This document shows, one piece after another, positions 7,479-15,041 of a stretch of DNA of 35,811 bases. The DNA comes from Solirubrobacterales bacterium (GTDB taxonomy: Bacteria > Actinomycetota > Thermoleophilia > Solirubrobacterales > Solirubrobacteraceae): the NCBI GenBank assembly GCA_027451345.1, contig DAIDJO010000106.1, positions 1 through 35,811 on the forward strand. The letters run 5' to 3'. The notes beneath the pieces are model-generated. The model searched no databases and was not told where the DNA came from. It was given only the letters and a program-made list of their open reading frames with translations. Within the stretch, counting starts at the first letter, position 1. Every line of letters starts with the position of its first letter. The position numbers were made by a program, and so were the translations under genes.

Positions 7479-8951
7479 CTACATCTCGGCCGCGACGGCA
7501 GCCTGGGGCGCCGTGGCCTCACGCGTGCGGGTGCTCGGCATCCCGAGGAAGGCCACGAGCATCCCGACTGCCGCGACCCCGCCGGCGCACAGGAAGGCGA
7601 GCTGGAAGCCGCTCACGAGCGCCGCGTTGGCGGTGTGGACCGCCGCGGTCGGGTGGTGCATCAGCGCGTTGGAGTGGGCGGTGGCGATCGTCGCCAGCAC
7701 CGCGAGGCCCAGCGCGCCGCCCATCAGCCGGGCCGTGTTGGCCACCGCCGAGGCGAGTCCGGCCTCCTGGGGCTTGACGCCCGAGGTGGCGGAGATCACG
7801 GCGGGGACGAACGCGAACGGCATCGCGATCGAGGTCAGCAGGCTGGGCAGCAGCAGCTCACCGAGATAGTCCGGCCTCACGCCGATGTCACTCAGCCACG
7901 CGAGCCCGATGGCCAGCCCGGCCATGCCGAGGACCAGCAGGCGCTTGGCCCCGAACCGGATCGTGATCTTCGAGGCGACGGTCGAGAAGATGGCGAGCGC
8001 CACCGTCATCGGCAGGAAGACCAGGCCGGTCTTGATCGCCGAGTACCCGAGGACGTCCTGCAGGTAGAGGGAGAGGAAGAACCACATCGCGAACGTCGAT
8101 CCGCCGACCAGGGCGAGCACCGTGTTGGCGGCCGACAGTTGTCGGGAGCGGAACAGCCGCAGCGGCAGCAGGGGCGCCCTGGCGATCCGGTGCTCGAGGA
8201 TGAGGAAGACGAGCAGGAGGGCGACGCCGACGCCGATCGACAGCAGGGTCGTCGCGTCGCCCCAGCCGGAGCTGTTGGTGCGCACGATGCCGAACACGAT
8301 CGCCGAGAGGCCGAGCGTCGCGGTCAGCGCGCCGCCGAAGTCGAAGTTGCGGCTCGCGTTCTCGTTTCGGCCCTCGAGCAGCATCCGCTGGGCGAAGAAC
8401 GCCGCGAGCAGCCCGATCGGCAGGTTGATGAAGAGGATCCACCGCCAGCTGAGCGCCTGGGTGAGGATGCCGCCGAGCAGCACTCCGGCGGCGCCGCCGG
8501 CGCCGCCCATCGCGCCCCAGATGCCGAGGGCGCGGTGACGCTCCTTGGGCTCGGTGAACGTGCTGGTGAGGATCGAGAGCGAGGCGGGGGCGACCACGGC
8601 GCCACCGAGACCCTGCACGAGGCGGGCGCCGATCAGCACCGTCCGGGAGTCCGAGAGGCCGCCGGCGAGCGAGGCGAGCGCGAAGAGCACGAGCCCGACG
8701 ACGAACACGCGCCGGCGGCCGAGCAGGTCGGCGGCGCGGCCGCCGAGCAGCAGGAAGCCGGCGAAGGTGACCGTGTAGGCGTTGACGACCCATTGCAGCC
8801 CGTCCTCGGTGAAGCCCAGCGCGTGCTTGATCGAGGGCAGTGCGACGTTCACCACCGAGACGTCGAGGATCACCATGAACTGCGCGAGGCAGGCCAGAAT
8901 GAGGGTGGCGGTGAGATGTGGCTTGGCGGGCTGCTTGATGGCGTGCGTCAT
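7479..8951 (-). CDS. MFS transporter, DHA2 (EmrB/QacA-like) drug efflux pump
   Basis: The 490-aa protein begins MTHAIKQPAKPHLTATLILA. It has the DHA2 hallmark motif LAQFMVILDVSVVNVALPSI in helix 1 and the motif-A loop GGRAADLLGRRRVFVVGL. About 14 hydrophobic segments extend to the C-terminus, matching the 14-helix drug:H+ antiporter family. The ATG at 8951 was chosen because it follows an ggagg ribosome-binding site; longer upstream frames run through the operator region. It is divergent from an ArsR-type regulator, which suggests inducible control by that regulator. Confidence 0.93.
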   Translation of the reverse strand: MTHAIKQPAKPHLTATLILACLAQFMVILDVSVVNVALPSIKHALGFTEDGLQWVVNAYTVTFAGFLLLGGRAADLLGRRRVFVVGLVLFALASLAGGLSDSRTVLIGARLVQGLGGAVVAPASLSILTSTFTEPKERHRALGIWGAMGGAGGAAGVLLGGILTQALSWRWILFINLPIGLLAAFFAQRMLLEGRNENASRNFDFGGALTATLGLSAIVFGIVRTNSSGWGDATTLLSIGVGVALLLVFLILEHRIARAPLLPLRLFRSRQLSAANTVLALVGGSTFAMWFFLSLYLQDVLGYSAIKTGLVFLPMTVALAIFSTVASKITIRFGAKRLLVLGMAGLAIGLAWLSDIGVRPDYLGELLLPSLLTSIAMPFAFVPAVISATSGVKPQEAGLASAVANTARLMGGALGLAVLATIATAHSNALMHHPTAAVHTANAALVSGFQLAFLCAGGVAAVGMLVAFLGMPSTRTREATAPQAAVAAEM

Positions 8952-9004
8952 GCATGGCCTCCGGTCGAGGTTGTCTGCTGCGTCCCCTCCTCGGTACGAC
9001 GAGT

Positions 9005-9030
9005 GTCGAACAATATCACAACCGTTCGAC
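9005..9030. promoter_or_regulatory. inverted-repeat operator between MFS and ArsR genes
   Basis: A perfect inverted repeat (gtcgaac at 9005-9011 and gttcgac at 9024-9030, 12-nt spacer) lies in the 104-nt divergent intergenic region. A -10-like tactat follows at 9039-9044 towards the ArsR gene. The layout fits an operator for the adjacent ArsR-type dimer controlling both genes. Confidence 0.55.
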
Positions 9031-9055
9031 CTCTCTCGTACTATGCTCACTGCAG

Positions 9056-9469
9056 ATGGGCCCCGTCCACACAACGGATCTCCCGGCCGGCGCGGACGCC
9101 GGCGCGGAGGGACTCCCCGCCCTCGTCATCGAGCCCGAGACGGCTGATCTCGAGCATTGGGCCGAGGATCCGCTCGTCCCGGCCAGCCCGGAGGCGCTCG
9201 ACCTCTCGACGATCCTCCACGCCCTGAGCGACCCGGTGCGCCTGCGCATCGTCTGCCAGCTCTCAAACGGCGGTGAGCGCACCTGCGGCAGCCTCGACGT
9301 GCCCGTCTCCAAGTCGACGAGCTCCCACCATTTCCGCGTCCTGCGCGAGGCGGGCGTGATCGCCCAGCGCGCCGACGGCAAGTGCCGGTACAACCGCCTG
9401 CGGGCCGACGAGCTCGAGCAGCGCTTCCCCGGCCTGCTCGACGCGGTCCTGCGGGCCAACCAGCCGTGA
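9056..9469 (+). CDS. ArsR/SmtB-family winged-helix transcriptional regulator
   Basis: The product has 137 residues. After a variable N-terminal arm of about 45 residues comes the ArsR fold (ILHALSDPVRLRIVCQLSNG) and a recognition helix region (SKSTSSHHFRVLREAGVIAQ), then the wing (RADGKCRYNRLR). ArsR proteins repress by default and release DNA on binding an inducer. No clear metal-binding Cys/His pair is visible beyond TCGS, so the inducer may be a small organic molecule exported by the divergent pump. Its stop overlaps the GNAT start by 4 nt, implying translational coupling. Confidence 0.9.
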   Translation: MGPVHTTDLPAGADAGAEGLPALVIEPETADLEHWAEDPLVPASPEALDLSTILHALSDPVRLRIVCQLSNGGERTCGSLDVPVSKSTSSHHFRVLREAGVIAQRADGKCRYNRLRADELEQRFPGLLDAVLRANQP

Positions 9470-10344
9470 CGGCGGAACTCCCCGCCGACACCCGCTCCGC
9501 TGCGACGGGCGGCCTCGCCGCGGGGCTCGGCCTCGCGCCCGCCCCCGGCCTCGAGCGCGTCGCCGAGCTCGAGGCCCACTCCGTCCGCGCCTGGCCCGCC
9601 ACCGTCGTCGAGACGACACCGGACGGCTGGGTCTTCCGCGCCACACCGGGTCTGAACGGACGCGGCCGCTCCAACCACGCTCTCACGCCCGCCCGCCCGC
9701 TTGACCGTGGTGAGTTCGACGGCGCGATCGCCCGGGCCGCCCGTTTCGCCGCCGACCACGGCATCGTCTGCGGCATCCAGGTCAGCCCACTGGAGATCCA
9801 CATCCCGTTTCTGGACGAGATCTCCGCCCGCGGCTGGGACATCCAGCAGTCGGTGGTCGTGATGACGGGGGAGACGCGGGCCGTCGCCGCAGGCGCCGAC
9901 CCGGCGTTCCCCCTCACCGTCACCGACCACGCGACCCCCGAGTGGATCGCCGCCTGGGCGCACTGCGACGGGCGCTCCGACGTCGAGGCGCACGTCGCCA
10001 CCGTCTTTCCGCGCATGGCCGGAACGGCCCGCTTCGCCCACGCCGGTGACCGCGCCGCCGGGATCTCGGTCGAGCTCGAGGGCGTCGTCGGCCTCTTCTG
10101 CATCGCGGTCTCGCCGGAGCACCGCCGCCAGGGCCTCGGCCGCCGGCTCGTCGAGGCGATGCTCGCCCGGCACCGCGGGCCGCTCACCTACCTGCAGGTC
10201 TTCAGCGAGAACACCGCCGGCGTCGCCCTCTACCGGAGCCTCGGCTTCCGCGAGGAGTACCGGTACTGCCACTGCGTGCTCCCGGGATCGGATCCCGAAG
10301 CGAGCGCGGGCGGCGCAGCCGCCGCATCCGGCGGCGGCTGCTGA
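9466..10344 (+). CDS. GNAT family N-acetyltransferase, two-domain form
   Basis: The GTG start overlaps the ArsR stop (GTGA), so the two genes are translationally coupled. The 292-aa product has an N-terminal half of unclear fold and a C-terminal GNAT domain. That domain has motif A (LFCIAVSPEHRRQGLGRRLVEAML), which binds acetyl-CoA, and motif B (NTAGVALYRSLGFREEYRY). The acceptor is unknown; coupling to the ArsR regulator and the pump suggests detoxification. The last residues (SAGGAAAASGGGC) are encoded by a hairpin-containing repeat that recurs after the cyclase gene, so the original C-terminus may have been replaced or extended. Confidence 0.88.
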   Translation: MTAELPADTRSAATGGLAAGLGLAPAPGLERVAELEAHSVRAWPATVVETTPDGWVFRATPGLNGRGRSNHALTPARPLDRGEFDGAIARAARFAADHGIVCGIQVSPLEIHIPFLDEISARGWDIQQSVVVMTGETRAVAAGADPAFPLTVTDHATPEWIAAWAHCDGRSDVEAHVATVFPRMAGTARFAHAGDRAAGISVELEGVVGLFCIAVSPEHRRQGLGRRLVEAMLARHRGPLTYLQVFSENTAGVALYRSLGFREEYRYCHCVLPGSDPEASAGGAAAASGGGC

Positions 10345-10391
10345 CCCGCGGTTGGGGGGAGCGAGCGCGCCCGGCGCGTGAGCATCCCTGC

Positions 10392-10646
10392 TCACGCCGT
10401 GATGCCCTCGCGCGTGTAGCCGCCGTGCGCGTCGGTCTCGCCGAACTCCTCGAGGTCGACCACCACGGCGACCCGGCGATCGAGCCAGAGGAAGCGAACG
10501 CAGGCGGTCCCATATTCGACTTCGTCTGGCAGGGGGAGCGCGCTGTCCTCCAACAGCGCCAGGAAGCGGCGCTCGGCGAGCTGTTTGTGATCGATGGGTG
10601 CCACGCCATGCAGGATGCGGCCGGGGTATGTGACCAAACAAGACAC
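10392..10646 (-). CDS. 84-aa conserved protein, paralogue A
   Basis: The product begins MSCLVTYPGRILHGVAPIDH and continues through ERRFLALLEDSALPLPDEVE and DRRVAVVVDLEEFGETDAHG. It is nearly collinear with the 84-aa product at 11826-12080, and the two share most residues. The substitutions are conservative, so selection at protein level is likely. The GTG start lies inside a perfect palindrome (gacacg tt cgtgtc, 10642-10655), with a TTGACA-like hexamer overlapping it. A leaderless or autoregulated transcript is possible. The family is not one I can name. Confidence 0.65.
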   Translation of the reverse strand: MSCLVTYPGRILHGVAPIDHKQLAERRFLALLEDSALPLPDEVEYGTACVRFLWLDRRVAVVVDLEEFGETDAHGGYTREGITA

Positions 10647-10655
10647 GTTCGTGTC
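10642..10655. promoter_or_regulatory. palindrome over the start of paralogue A
   Basis: gacacg-tt-cgtgtc is a perfect 6-bp inverted repeat covering the GTG start codon of the 84-aa gene. The second copy (12076-12089) keeps it with one mismatch. It could be an operator or a translation-control hairpin. Confidence 0.35.
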
Positions 10656-10689
10656 AACTCTGTGACGAATTGCCTGCGGCTCCGCCGCC

Positions 10690-11718
10690 GTGCCGGAGCT
10701 TGGCGAGGATGTGCCCGGGCCACCACCTACCCCGATGTGGGCATTGGCGCTCTACGGTGGTAAGGCGCGGCAACTGCGGGCACCCGACTATCCGTGGGGC
10801 GAGAGCGAGGCGGAGGCACTGCGCGGGATCGCGCAGGCGCGCGGCCACGCGGAGCAGGGAGGCTTTGCCGAATCGGTGGCGCGTTCCGGGATGCCCACCG
10901 CGCCCGCTGACGAGATCGACGCGTTGAGCCGGTTGCTTCGCCACAGCGCCAGCCCAGGCGCCATCGAGTCGCTCGAGCGGATGAACCTGGAGATCGACAT
11001 CCGCGGCATCCTGCCGGCGATCCATGTGCCGACGCTCGTGATGCACAACTCTGGGGACCGTTGGACCGAGGTCGAGCGAGGCCGTGACCTCGCGCGCCGC
11101 ATCCCCGGCGCGACCTTCGTCGAGTTCCCGATCGAGGGGCACATCACGCCCGCCGCCGACATGCCGCCCGTGCTCGCGGAGATCAGGACCTTCTTGGAGG
11201 GTGCGTGGCAGACGACCGGCGTCGAGCGCGAGCCCGAGCGGATCCTCGCGACGGTGATGTTCACGGACATCGTCGGCCCGACCGCGATGGCCGCGGAGAT
11301 CGGCGAAGCGCGCTGGCGCGGGCTGCTCGAGCGCCACCACGCGACCGTGCGACAGCAGCTCGCCCGCGCCCGGGGGAGAGAGATCGACACCGCGGGCGAC
11401 GGCTTCCTGGCCACGTTCGACGGCCCGGCGCGCGCGATCCGATGCGCGTGCGCCATCGCGGATGCGATGCAGGACGTGGGGATCGAGATCCGCGCGGGAC
11501 TGCACACGGGAAAGTGCGAGATCCTGGACGGCCGGGTGGCGGGAATCGCCGTGCACACCGGCGCGCGCGTGGCCGCGAAGGCAGCCGCCGGGGAGGTCCT
11601 CGTCTCCAGCACCGTCAAGGAGCTCGTCGCCGGGTCGGGCATTGCGTTCACCCCGCGCGGAACCCACCGGCTCCGCGGCATTCCCGGATCGTGGCGGCTC
11701 TATGCCGTCGCGAGGTGA
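10690..11718 (+). CDS. 5'-truncated alpha/beta-hydrolase–adenylate/guanylate cyclase
   Basis: Residues 210-342 form a class III cyclase domain. Metal-binding aspartates lie in ATVMFTDIVGPT and DTAGDGFLATFDG; RAGLHTGKCE and a typical C-terminus (GTHRLRGIPGSWRLYAV) follow. Residues 20-170 match only the C-terminal half of an alpha/beta-hydrolase (LYGGKARQLRAPDYPWG, then PTLVMHNSGDRW and IEGHIT, which hold the distal Asp and His). The nucleophile-Ser half is absent. Just upstream, another frame encodes ATTYPDVGIGAL, resembling the usual residues before this point, so a frameshift near 10735 sits beside the truncation. The cyclase domain could still be made; the hydrolase cannot work. Confidence 0.75.
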   Translation: MPELGEDVPGPPPTPMWALALYGGKARQLRAPDYPWGESEAEALRGIAQARGHAEQGGFAESVARSGMPTAPADEIDALSRLLRHSASPGAIESLERMNLEIDIRGILPAIHVPTLVMHNSGDRWTEVERGRDLARRIPGATFVEFPIEGHITPAADMPPVLAEIRTFLEGAWQTTGVEREPERILATVMFTDIVGPTAMAAEIGEARWRGLLERHHATVRQQLARARGREIDTAGDGFLATFDGPARAIRCACAIADAMQDVGIEIRAGLHTGKCEILDGRVAGIAVHTGARVAAKAAAGEVLVSSTVKELVAGSGIAFTPRGTHRLRGIPGSWRLYAVAR

Positions 11719-11723
11719 GCGGG

Positions 11724-12105
11724 GCGCAGCCGCCGCATCCGGCGGCGGCTGCTGACCCGCGGTGGGGGAGCGGGCGGGCGTGAGCAGCCCGGCTACGCCG
11801 CGCTGCCCTCACAGGTGTATCCCCGCTACGCCGTGATGCGCTCCCGGGTGTAGCCGCCGTGCGTGTCGGCTTCGCCGAACTCCTCGAGGTCGACCACCAC
11901 CGCGACCCTGCGATCGAGCCACGGGAAGCGCACGCAGGCGATCCCGTATTCGACCTCGTCGGGCAACGGCAGCCCGCTGTCCTCCAGGAGCGCCACGAAC
12001 CGGCGTTCGACGAGTTGTTTGTGATCGATGGGTGCCACGCCACGCAGGATGGGGCCGGGGTATGTGACGAAGCAAGACACGTTCGTGCCGAATCTGTGTC
12101 AACTC
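11724..12105. repeat. segmental duplication, copy B
   Basis: This is the direct repeat of 10313-10690. The hairpin block begins 5 nt after the cyclase stop, and the copy includes the second 84-aa gene. It has a short extra stretch (about 11790-11830) relative to copy A. Together the copies bracket the truncated cyclase gene. Confidence 0.75.
11826..12080 (-). CDS. 84-aa conserved protein, paralogue B
   Basis: The product begins MSCFVTYPGPILRGVAPIDH and continues LVERRFVALLEDSGLPLPDE and EEFGEADTHGGYTRERITA. Length and start codon (GTG) are the same as in the paralogue at 10392-10646. A TTGACA hexamer lies upstream of the start on the minus strand (12098-12103). The protein looks like a compact soluble alpha/beta fold with no evident catalytic motif. 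Function unknown. Confidence 0.65.
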   Translation of the reverse strand: MSCFVTYPGPILRGVAPIDHKQLVERRFVALLEDSGLPLPDEVEYGIACVRFPWLDRRVAVVVDLEEFGEADTHGGYTRERITA

Positions 12106-12137
12106 AGAAGCCCGCCTGTCCCGCCTAGGATTGCGCT

Positions 12138-12884
12138 GTGCCTGAGCTGCCCGAGGCCGAACGCGCCCGCACGATGCTGGATCGCACCGTCGGACGGACC
12201 GTCGCCCGCGTCGATGACCGCGACACCTACGTCTGCCGCCCGCACGGCCCGGGCGAGCTCGACTCCGCCCTGGCCGGGCACCGCTTCGTCTCCACGCACC
12301 GCCGCGGCAAGTTCCTCTGGATGGAAACCGACGACGGGCCCACGCTCGGCCTGCACCTCGGCATGGCCGGCCACATCGTCGTCGACGACAGCTCCCGCCA
12401 CGAGCGCTGGGACCGCTTCAGCGTCGAATTCGACGACGGCTCCTGGTTCGCTCTGCGGGACAAGCGCCGCCTCGGCCGGGCGATCCTGAACCCCGACTTC
12501 AGCCACGTCGGCCCCGATGCCGCCGACATCACCCGGGCGGACTTCCGCGCCCGGGTCGGCGCCGGCAGCACGGCGATCAAGGCCCGCCTGCTCGACCAGC
12601 ACGCACTGGCCGGGGTCGGGAACCTGCTCGCCGACCAGACCCTCTGGCAGGCCGGCATCGCCCCGGACCGGCTCACCGGCTCACTGAGCGAGGCGGAGCT
12701 TGACCGCCTCCGGCGCGAGCTGCGCGCCGCCGTGCGCGACGCGATCCGCAGGGGCGGCGTCCACACCGGGGAGTTCATCCCGGCGCGCCGGCGGACGCGG
12801 GTGTGCCCTCGCTGCGGGCACGACCTCACGCGCGGCCGCTTCGGCGGCCGCACAACGTGGTGGTGCCCGGTCTGTCAGACCTGA
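12138..12884 (+). CDS. Fpg/Nei family DNA glycosylase/AP lyase
   Basis: The GTG start yields MPELPEAERARTML, giving the N-terminal Pro2 nucleophile and Glu3 of the family. The beta-hairpin lysine is Lys58 (HRRGKFLWM). The helix-two-turn-helix motif is in AIKARLLDQHALAGVGNLLA. The C-terminal zinc finger (CPRCG…CPVC) is complete. Such enzymes excise oxidised bases (8-oxoguanine, oxidised pyrimidines) and cleave the abasic site. At 248 aa it is slightly short for Fpg. The Fpg versus Nei choice cannot be settled here. Confidence 0.92.
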   Translation: MPELPEAERARTMLDRTVGRTVARVDDRDTYVCRPHGPGELDSALAGHRFVSTHRRGKFLWMETDDGPTLGLHLGMAGHIVVDDSSRHERWDRFSVEFDDGSWFALRDKRRLGRAILNPDFSHVGPDAADITRADFRARVGAGSTAIKARLLDQHALAGVGNLLADQTLWQAGIAPDRLTGSLSEAELDRLRRELRAAVRDAIRRGGVHTGEFIPARRRTRVCPRCGHDLTRGRFGGRTTWWCPVCQT

Positions 12885-12938
12885 GGCTCCGCCGGTCGGC
12901 TTCGCCCCGGTTGGTTCAGTGGGCGGGGAGCGGTCGCC

Positions 12939-13895
12939 TCAGCAGGCGTAGTCCCCGTCGAGCTGGCTGAACCACTGGGTGAGCGTCACTCGACCGCCGG
13001 TGAACGAGGTCTGCTGGCAGTTCGACTTCGCGCCGGAGAGCGTCCGAGCGCCGGGAATCCAGACGGGGATCCCGTAGAGGGAGCCGGAGGCGGACGTGGT
13101 CCCGCCGGTGATCGTCTTCCATTGGCTCGAGGTCGAGTAGGCGCCGACGGTCATCGCGCCGGCCGCCTGCAGCCCGGCGATCATTCCCTGGAGATCCGCG
13201 ACGTTCATCGTCGTGTCCGACTGCCAGGTGTTGCCGGTCTCGACGTCGAGCCACCACGGGTAGCCCGCGGGTGTCGTCGGGACCAGCGTGGGCGGCGCCT
13301 GGCCGTTGATCGCCACCGCCGCGGACTGCAGGCGGCTCGCGTCAGCGGCGGCCATGTTGTCGCCGTACTGCCAGGCGCAGGCATCTGAGTTGGCGCCAAG
13401 GTAGGTGGGGCCGGTGCTCAGATTCACGAGCGTCGTCGTGCACGCTCCGTACGGGGTGGAGCCGGAGCTCGGCCAGTCGCTGATGGGGGAGCCGTTGTAC
13501 GCGTTACCGGGATCGGCGGTGTTCACGTACAGGGAGGCGTGCGGCTGCGTGGTGCCGCCCACGGAGGAGGCGACCGCCCAGTACAGCTCGCTCTGCGTGA
13601 AGCTCGCGTACGAGGAGGACGGGCCGAGGCAGGGATTCAGGTTGTTGGCCAAGCCGTCGTTGACCCCCACGATCGCAAACGCGGCACCTGACGGCAGCGT
13701 CTTGCCGCACTGCGGGTAGGACACGTCGTAGCCGGTCGGGGTCGAGCTGCCGCCCCCACCCCCGCCACCGCCGCCACCACCGGACTTGGGCGGCTTCGCC
13801 AGCGCCGGCCCAGCCCCGGCGGCAACGGCCAGCGCCGCGGCCAGCATCGGGATGGCTGCTCGTACGGCCCCTCTCTGCGCGCGGCACCTGGTCAT
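12939..13895 (-). CDS. secreted protein with poly-Gly linker, unknown family
   Basis: The ATG at 13895 follows a ggagg site 5 nt away. A signal peptide is clear: basic MTRCRAQR, a hydrophobic stretch, then GAGPALA with likely cleavage before KPPKSG. A run of 11 glycines and then the mature domain (YDVSYPQCGKTLPSGAAFAI) follow. The order of motifs (FAIVGVNDG, YVNTADPGN, WWLDVETGNTW, TVGAYSTSSQWKTI, IPVWIPGAR) recalls the beta/alpha barrel of GH25/DUF1906-type secreted proteins, with the aspartate and glutamate in LDVETG. Enzyme activity is unproven. Several cysteines may form disulfides. Confidence 0.82.
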   Translation of the reverse strand: MTRCRAQRGAVRAAIPMLAAALAVAAGAGPALAKPPKSGGGGGGGGGGGSSTPTGYDVSYPQCGKTLPSGAAFAIVGVNDGLANNLNPCLGPSSSYASFTQSELYWAVASSVGGTTQPHASLYVNTADPGNAYNGSPISDWPSSGSTPYGACTTTLVNLSTGPTYLGANSDACAWQYGDNMAAADASRLQSAAVAINGQAPPTLVPTTPAGYPWWLDVETGNTWQSDTTMNVADLQGMIAGLQAAGAMTVGAYSTSSQWKTITGGTTSASGSLYGIPVWIPGARTLSGAKSNCQQTSFTGGRVTLTQWFSQLDGDYAC

Positions 13896-14143
13896 CTGGT
13901 CCTCCATTCGGTCGGCGCGGATCCTACACCCGGCGGTGGCGGCTGAGGCGGATTTTCGGTGCGCGACGGAGATGGTTGAGCTGGCGAGGGCCCCGCTCCT
14001 CGCCGGCACTTGGCCGCCGCCACTCTCCGGCCGAGCATGGCTCGTCAGGGCGCCGTCTTTGGGGGCTGGGCCATGAGGAGCGGCCCGTGAAGCGCCCAGC
14101 GGCCGCGGCTGCCACTCACGATCTGCTATCACTAATGGTCCGC

Positions 14144-14216
<73 letters not shown>

Positions 14217-14217
<1 letters not shown>

Positions 14218-14252
14218 TAAGAAAAGCCCCGCAAATGCGGGGCTTTTCTTAT
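14217..14252 (+). terminator. intrinsic terminator of tRNA-fMet
   Basis: A perfect 16-bp inverted repeat (arms 14217-14232 and 14237-14252) with loop aaat contains gccccgc/gcggggc flanked by A-rich and T-rich ends. It starts at the last tRNA base, so it should end the tRNA transcript in either direction. Confidence 0.9.
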
Positions 14253-14283
14253 TCGTGACGGATTGCCGGGCGAATAACAGCGG

Positions 14284-14313
14284 CGTGTACTCCATCCGTG
14301 TACTCCAAATTCG
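14284..14313. repeat. 30-bp direct repeat, left copy (putative att)
   Basis: It is identical to 25520-25549. Inside it, the 10-mer gtgtactcca occurs twice with a 3-nt spacer. Read on the minus strand, the repeat encodes RIWSTRMEYT in a frame that ends at the tRNA, and the same holds at the right copy. Confidence 0.7.
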
Positions 14314-14588
14314 AGTAAGAACTGCGGGCTCCCCAAAACAGCGATCAGAACGGCTTCGACTTGGAAGCGGATGAACGTCTAGCCTTCGCGGCGCGGAATG
14401 AATGCCGTGCGCGGCCATCTGCTGCTGGTTCGTCAGCTCTCCCGTCGCTGGCGCAACGATCTACTTGCAAGCTCGAGCTGGTGGCGATGCCAGCGGACGA
14501 CCATTAGCAGGGCGAGACCCGACGACATCTTCCGCGGCGCTCGCACGTGTCGACCACGCGAGCTCTCGAATTTGGAACACCCAGCTTT

Positions 14589-14756
14589 TCAGAATTGAAG
14601 AGCATCACGCTCTGTAATAAAGAAATACAGGTTGACGGGCAAAGGCTCGTTGCGGAAGCGCTGGGTGGTGTCCCCGTTGGCTCCTGATGGATTCTGGGGG
14701 TTAAGGACTTGGGGGCTGCGCCAGGCCGTCTTCGTCGACCGGACCCGTTGGAGCAT
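14589..14756 (-). CDS. possible small gene or gene remnant
   Basis: The frame reads MLQRVRSTKTAWRSPQVLNP and ends VNLYFFITERDALQF, with varied, protein-like composition. It stays open upstream to about 14812 without a better start or a ribosome-binding site, so it may be the 3' end of a decayed gene. I see no family. The rest of 14314-14963 holds no gene I can support. Confidence 0.25.
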   Translation of the reverse strand: MLQRVRSTKTAWRSPQVLNPQNPSGANGDTTQRFRNEPLPVNLYFFITERDALQF

Positions 14757-15041
14757 TGCGATGATGGCCCGGGCCGTTGCCAGCGTCTCATCATGCGTCT
14801 TGTACTTCGCCTAGGCACCGCTCACCTGAGAGTGTTTCTCGTCTTGAGGGATGTCTGCAAGCTGATGCCGGCTTTGGCTCACGACGATGTCCGTGTACGC
14901 ACTGCGTCCCGCCTCGCGCTTGTGCTGTCGACTCGAATCTTTCGCGGCTGGCTTCAGTCGGTCTGGCGGGACCCCCTGAGATTGGTCCATCCGGTGTGAG
15001 AGCTTCGATGACCCGTGAGAATGGGTTCAAGGAGCTGATGG

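Larger units (their letters stand above)
10313..10690. repeat. segmental duplication, copy A
   Basis: This stretch matches 11724-12105 in the same orientation. It begins with a shared hairpin (gccgcc…ggcggc) followed by a common ctgacccgcggt, and then contains the 84-aa minus-strand gene and its promoter. By eye the copies are roughly 80-85% identical, best inside the gene. The copy carries the tail of the GNAT gene at its left and abuts the truncated cyclase gene at its right. Confidence 0.75.

Noticed and set aside
6480-9227. 915-codon plus-strand open frame
   Set aside because: It runs antisense through the dehydrogenase and MFS genes and is rich in Arg, Gly, Asp and Glu with no domain; it is a shadow of GC-rich third positions.
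9016-10641. 541-codon minus-strand open frame opposite ArsR and GNAT
   Set aside because: Antisense shadow; the plus-strand genes have clear family motifs.
14734-14755. gaccggacccgtt as the left end of the IS3 element
   Set aside because: The end at 14964 matches the right end over about 40 nt and gives a ggtc target duplication, so the earlier match is chance.
14314-14963. an integrase gene next to the left repeat
   Set aside because: The frames ending at the tRNA share only a short C-terminal peptide with the right end; no tyrosine recombinase motifs (R…HxxR…Y) are visible.
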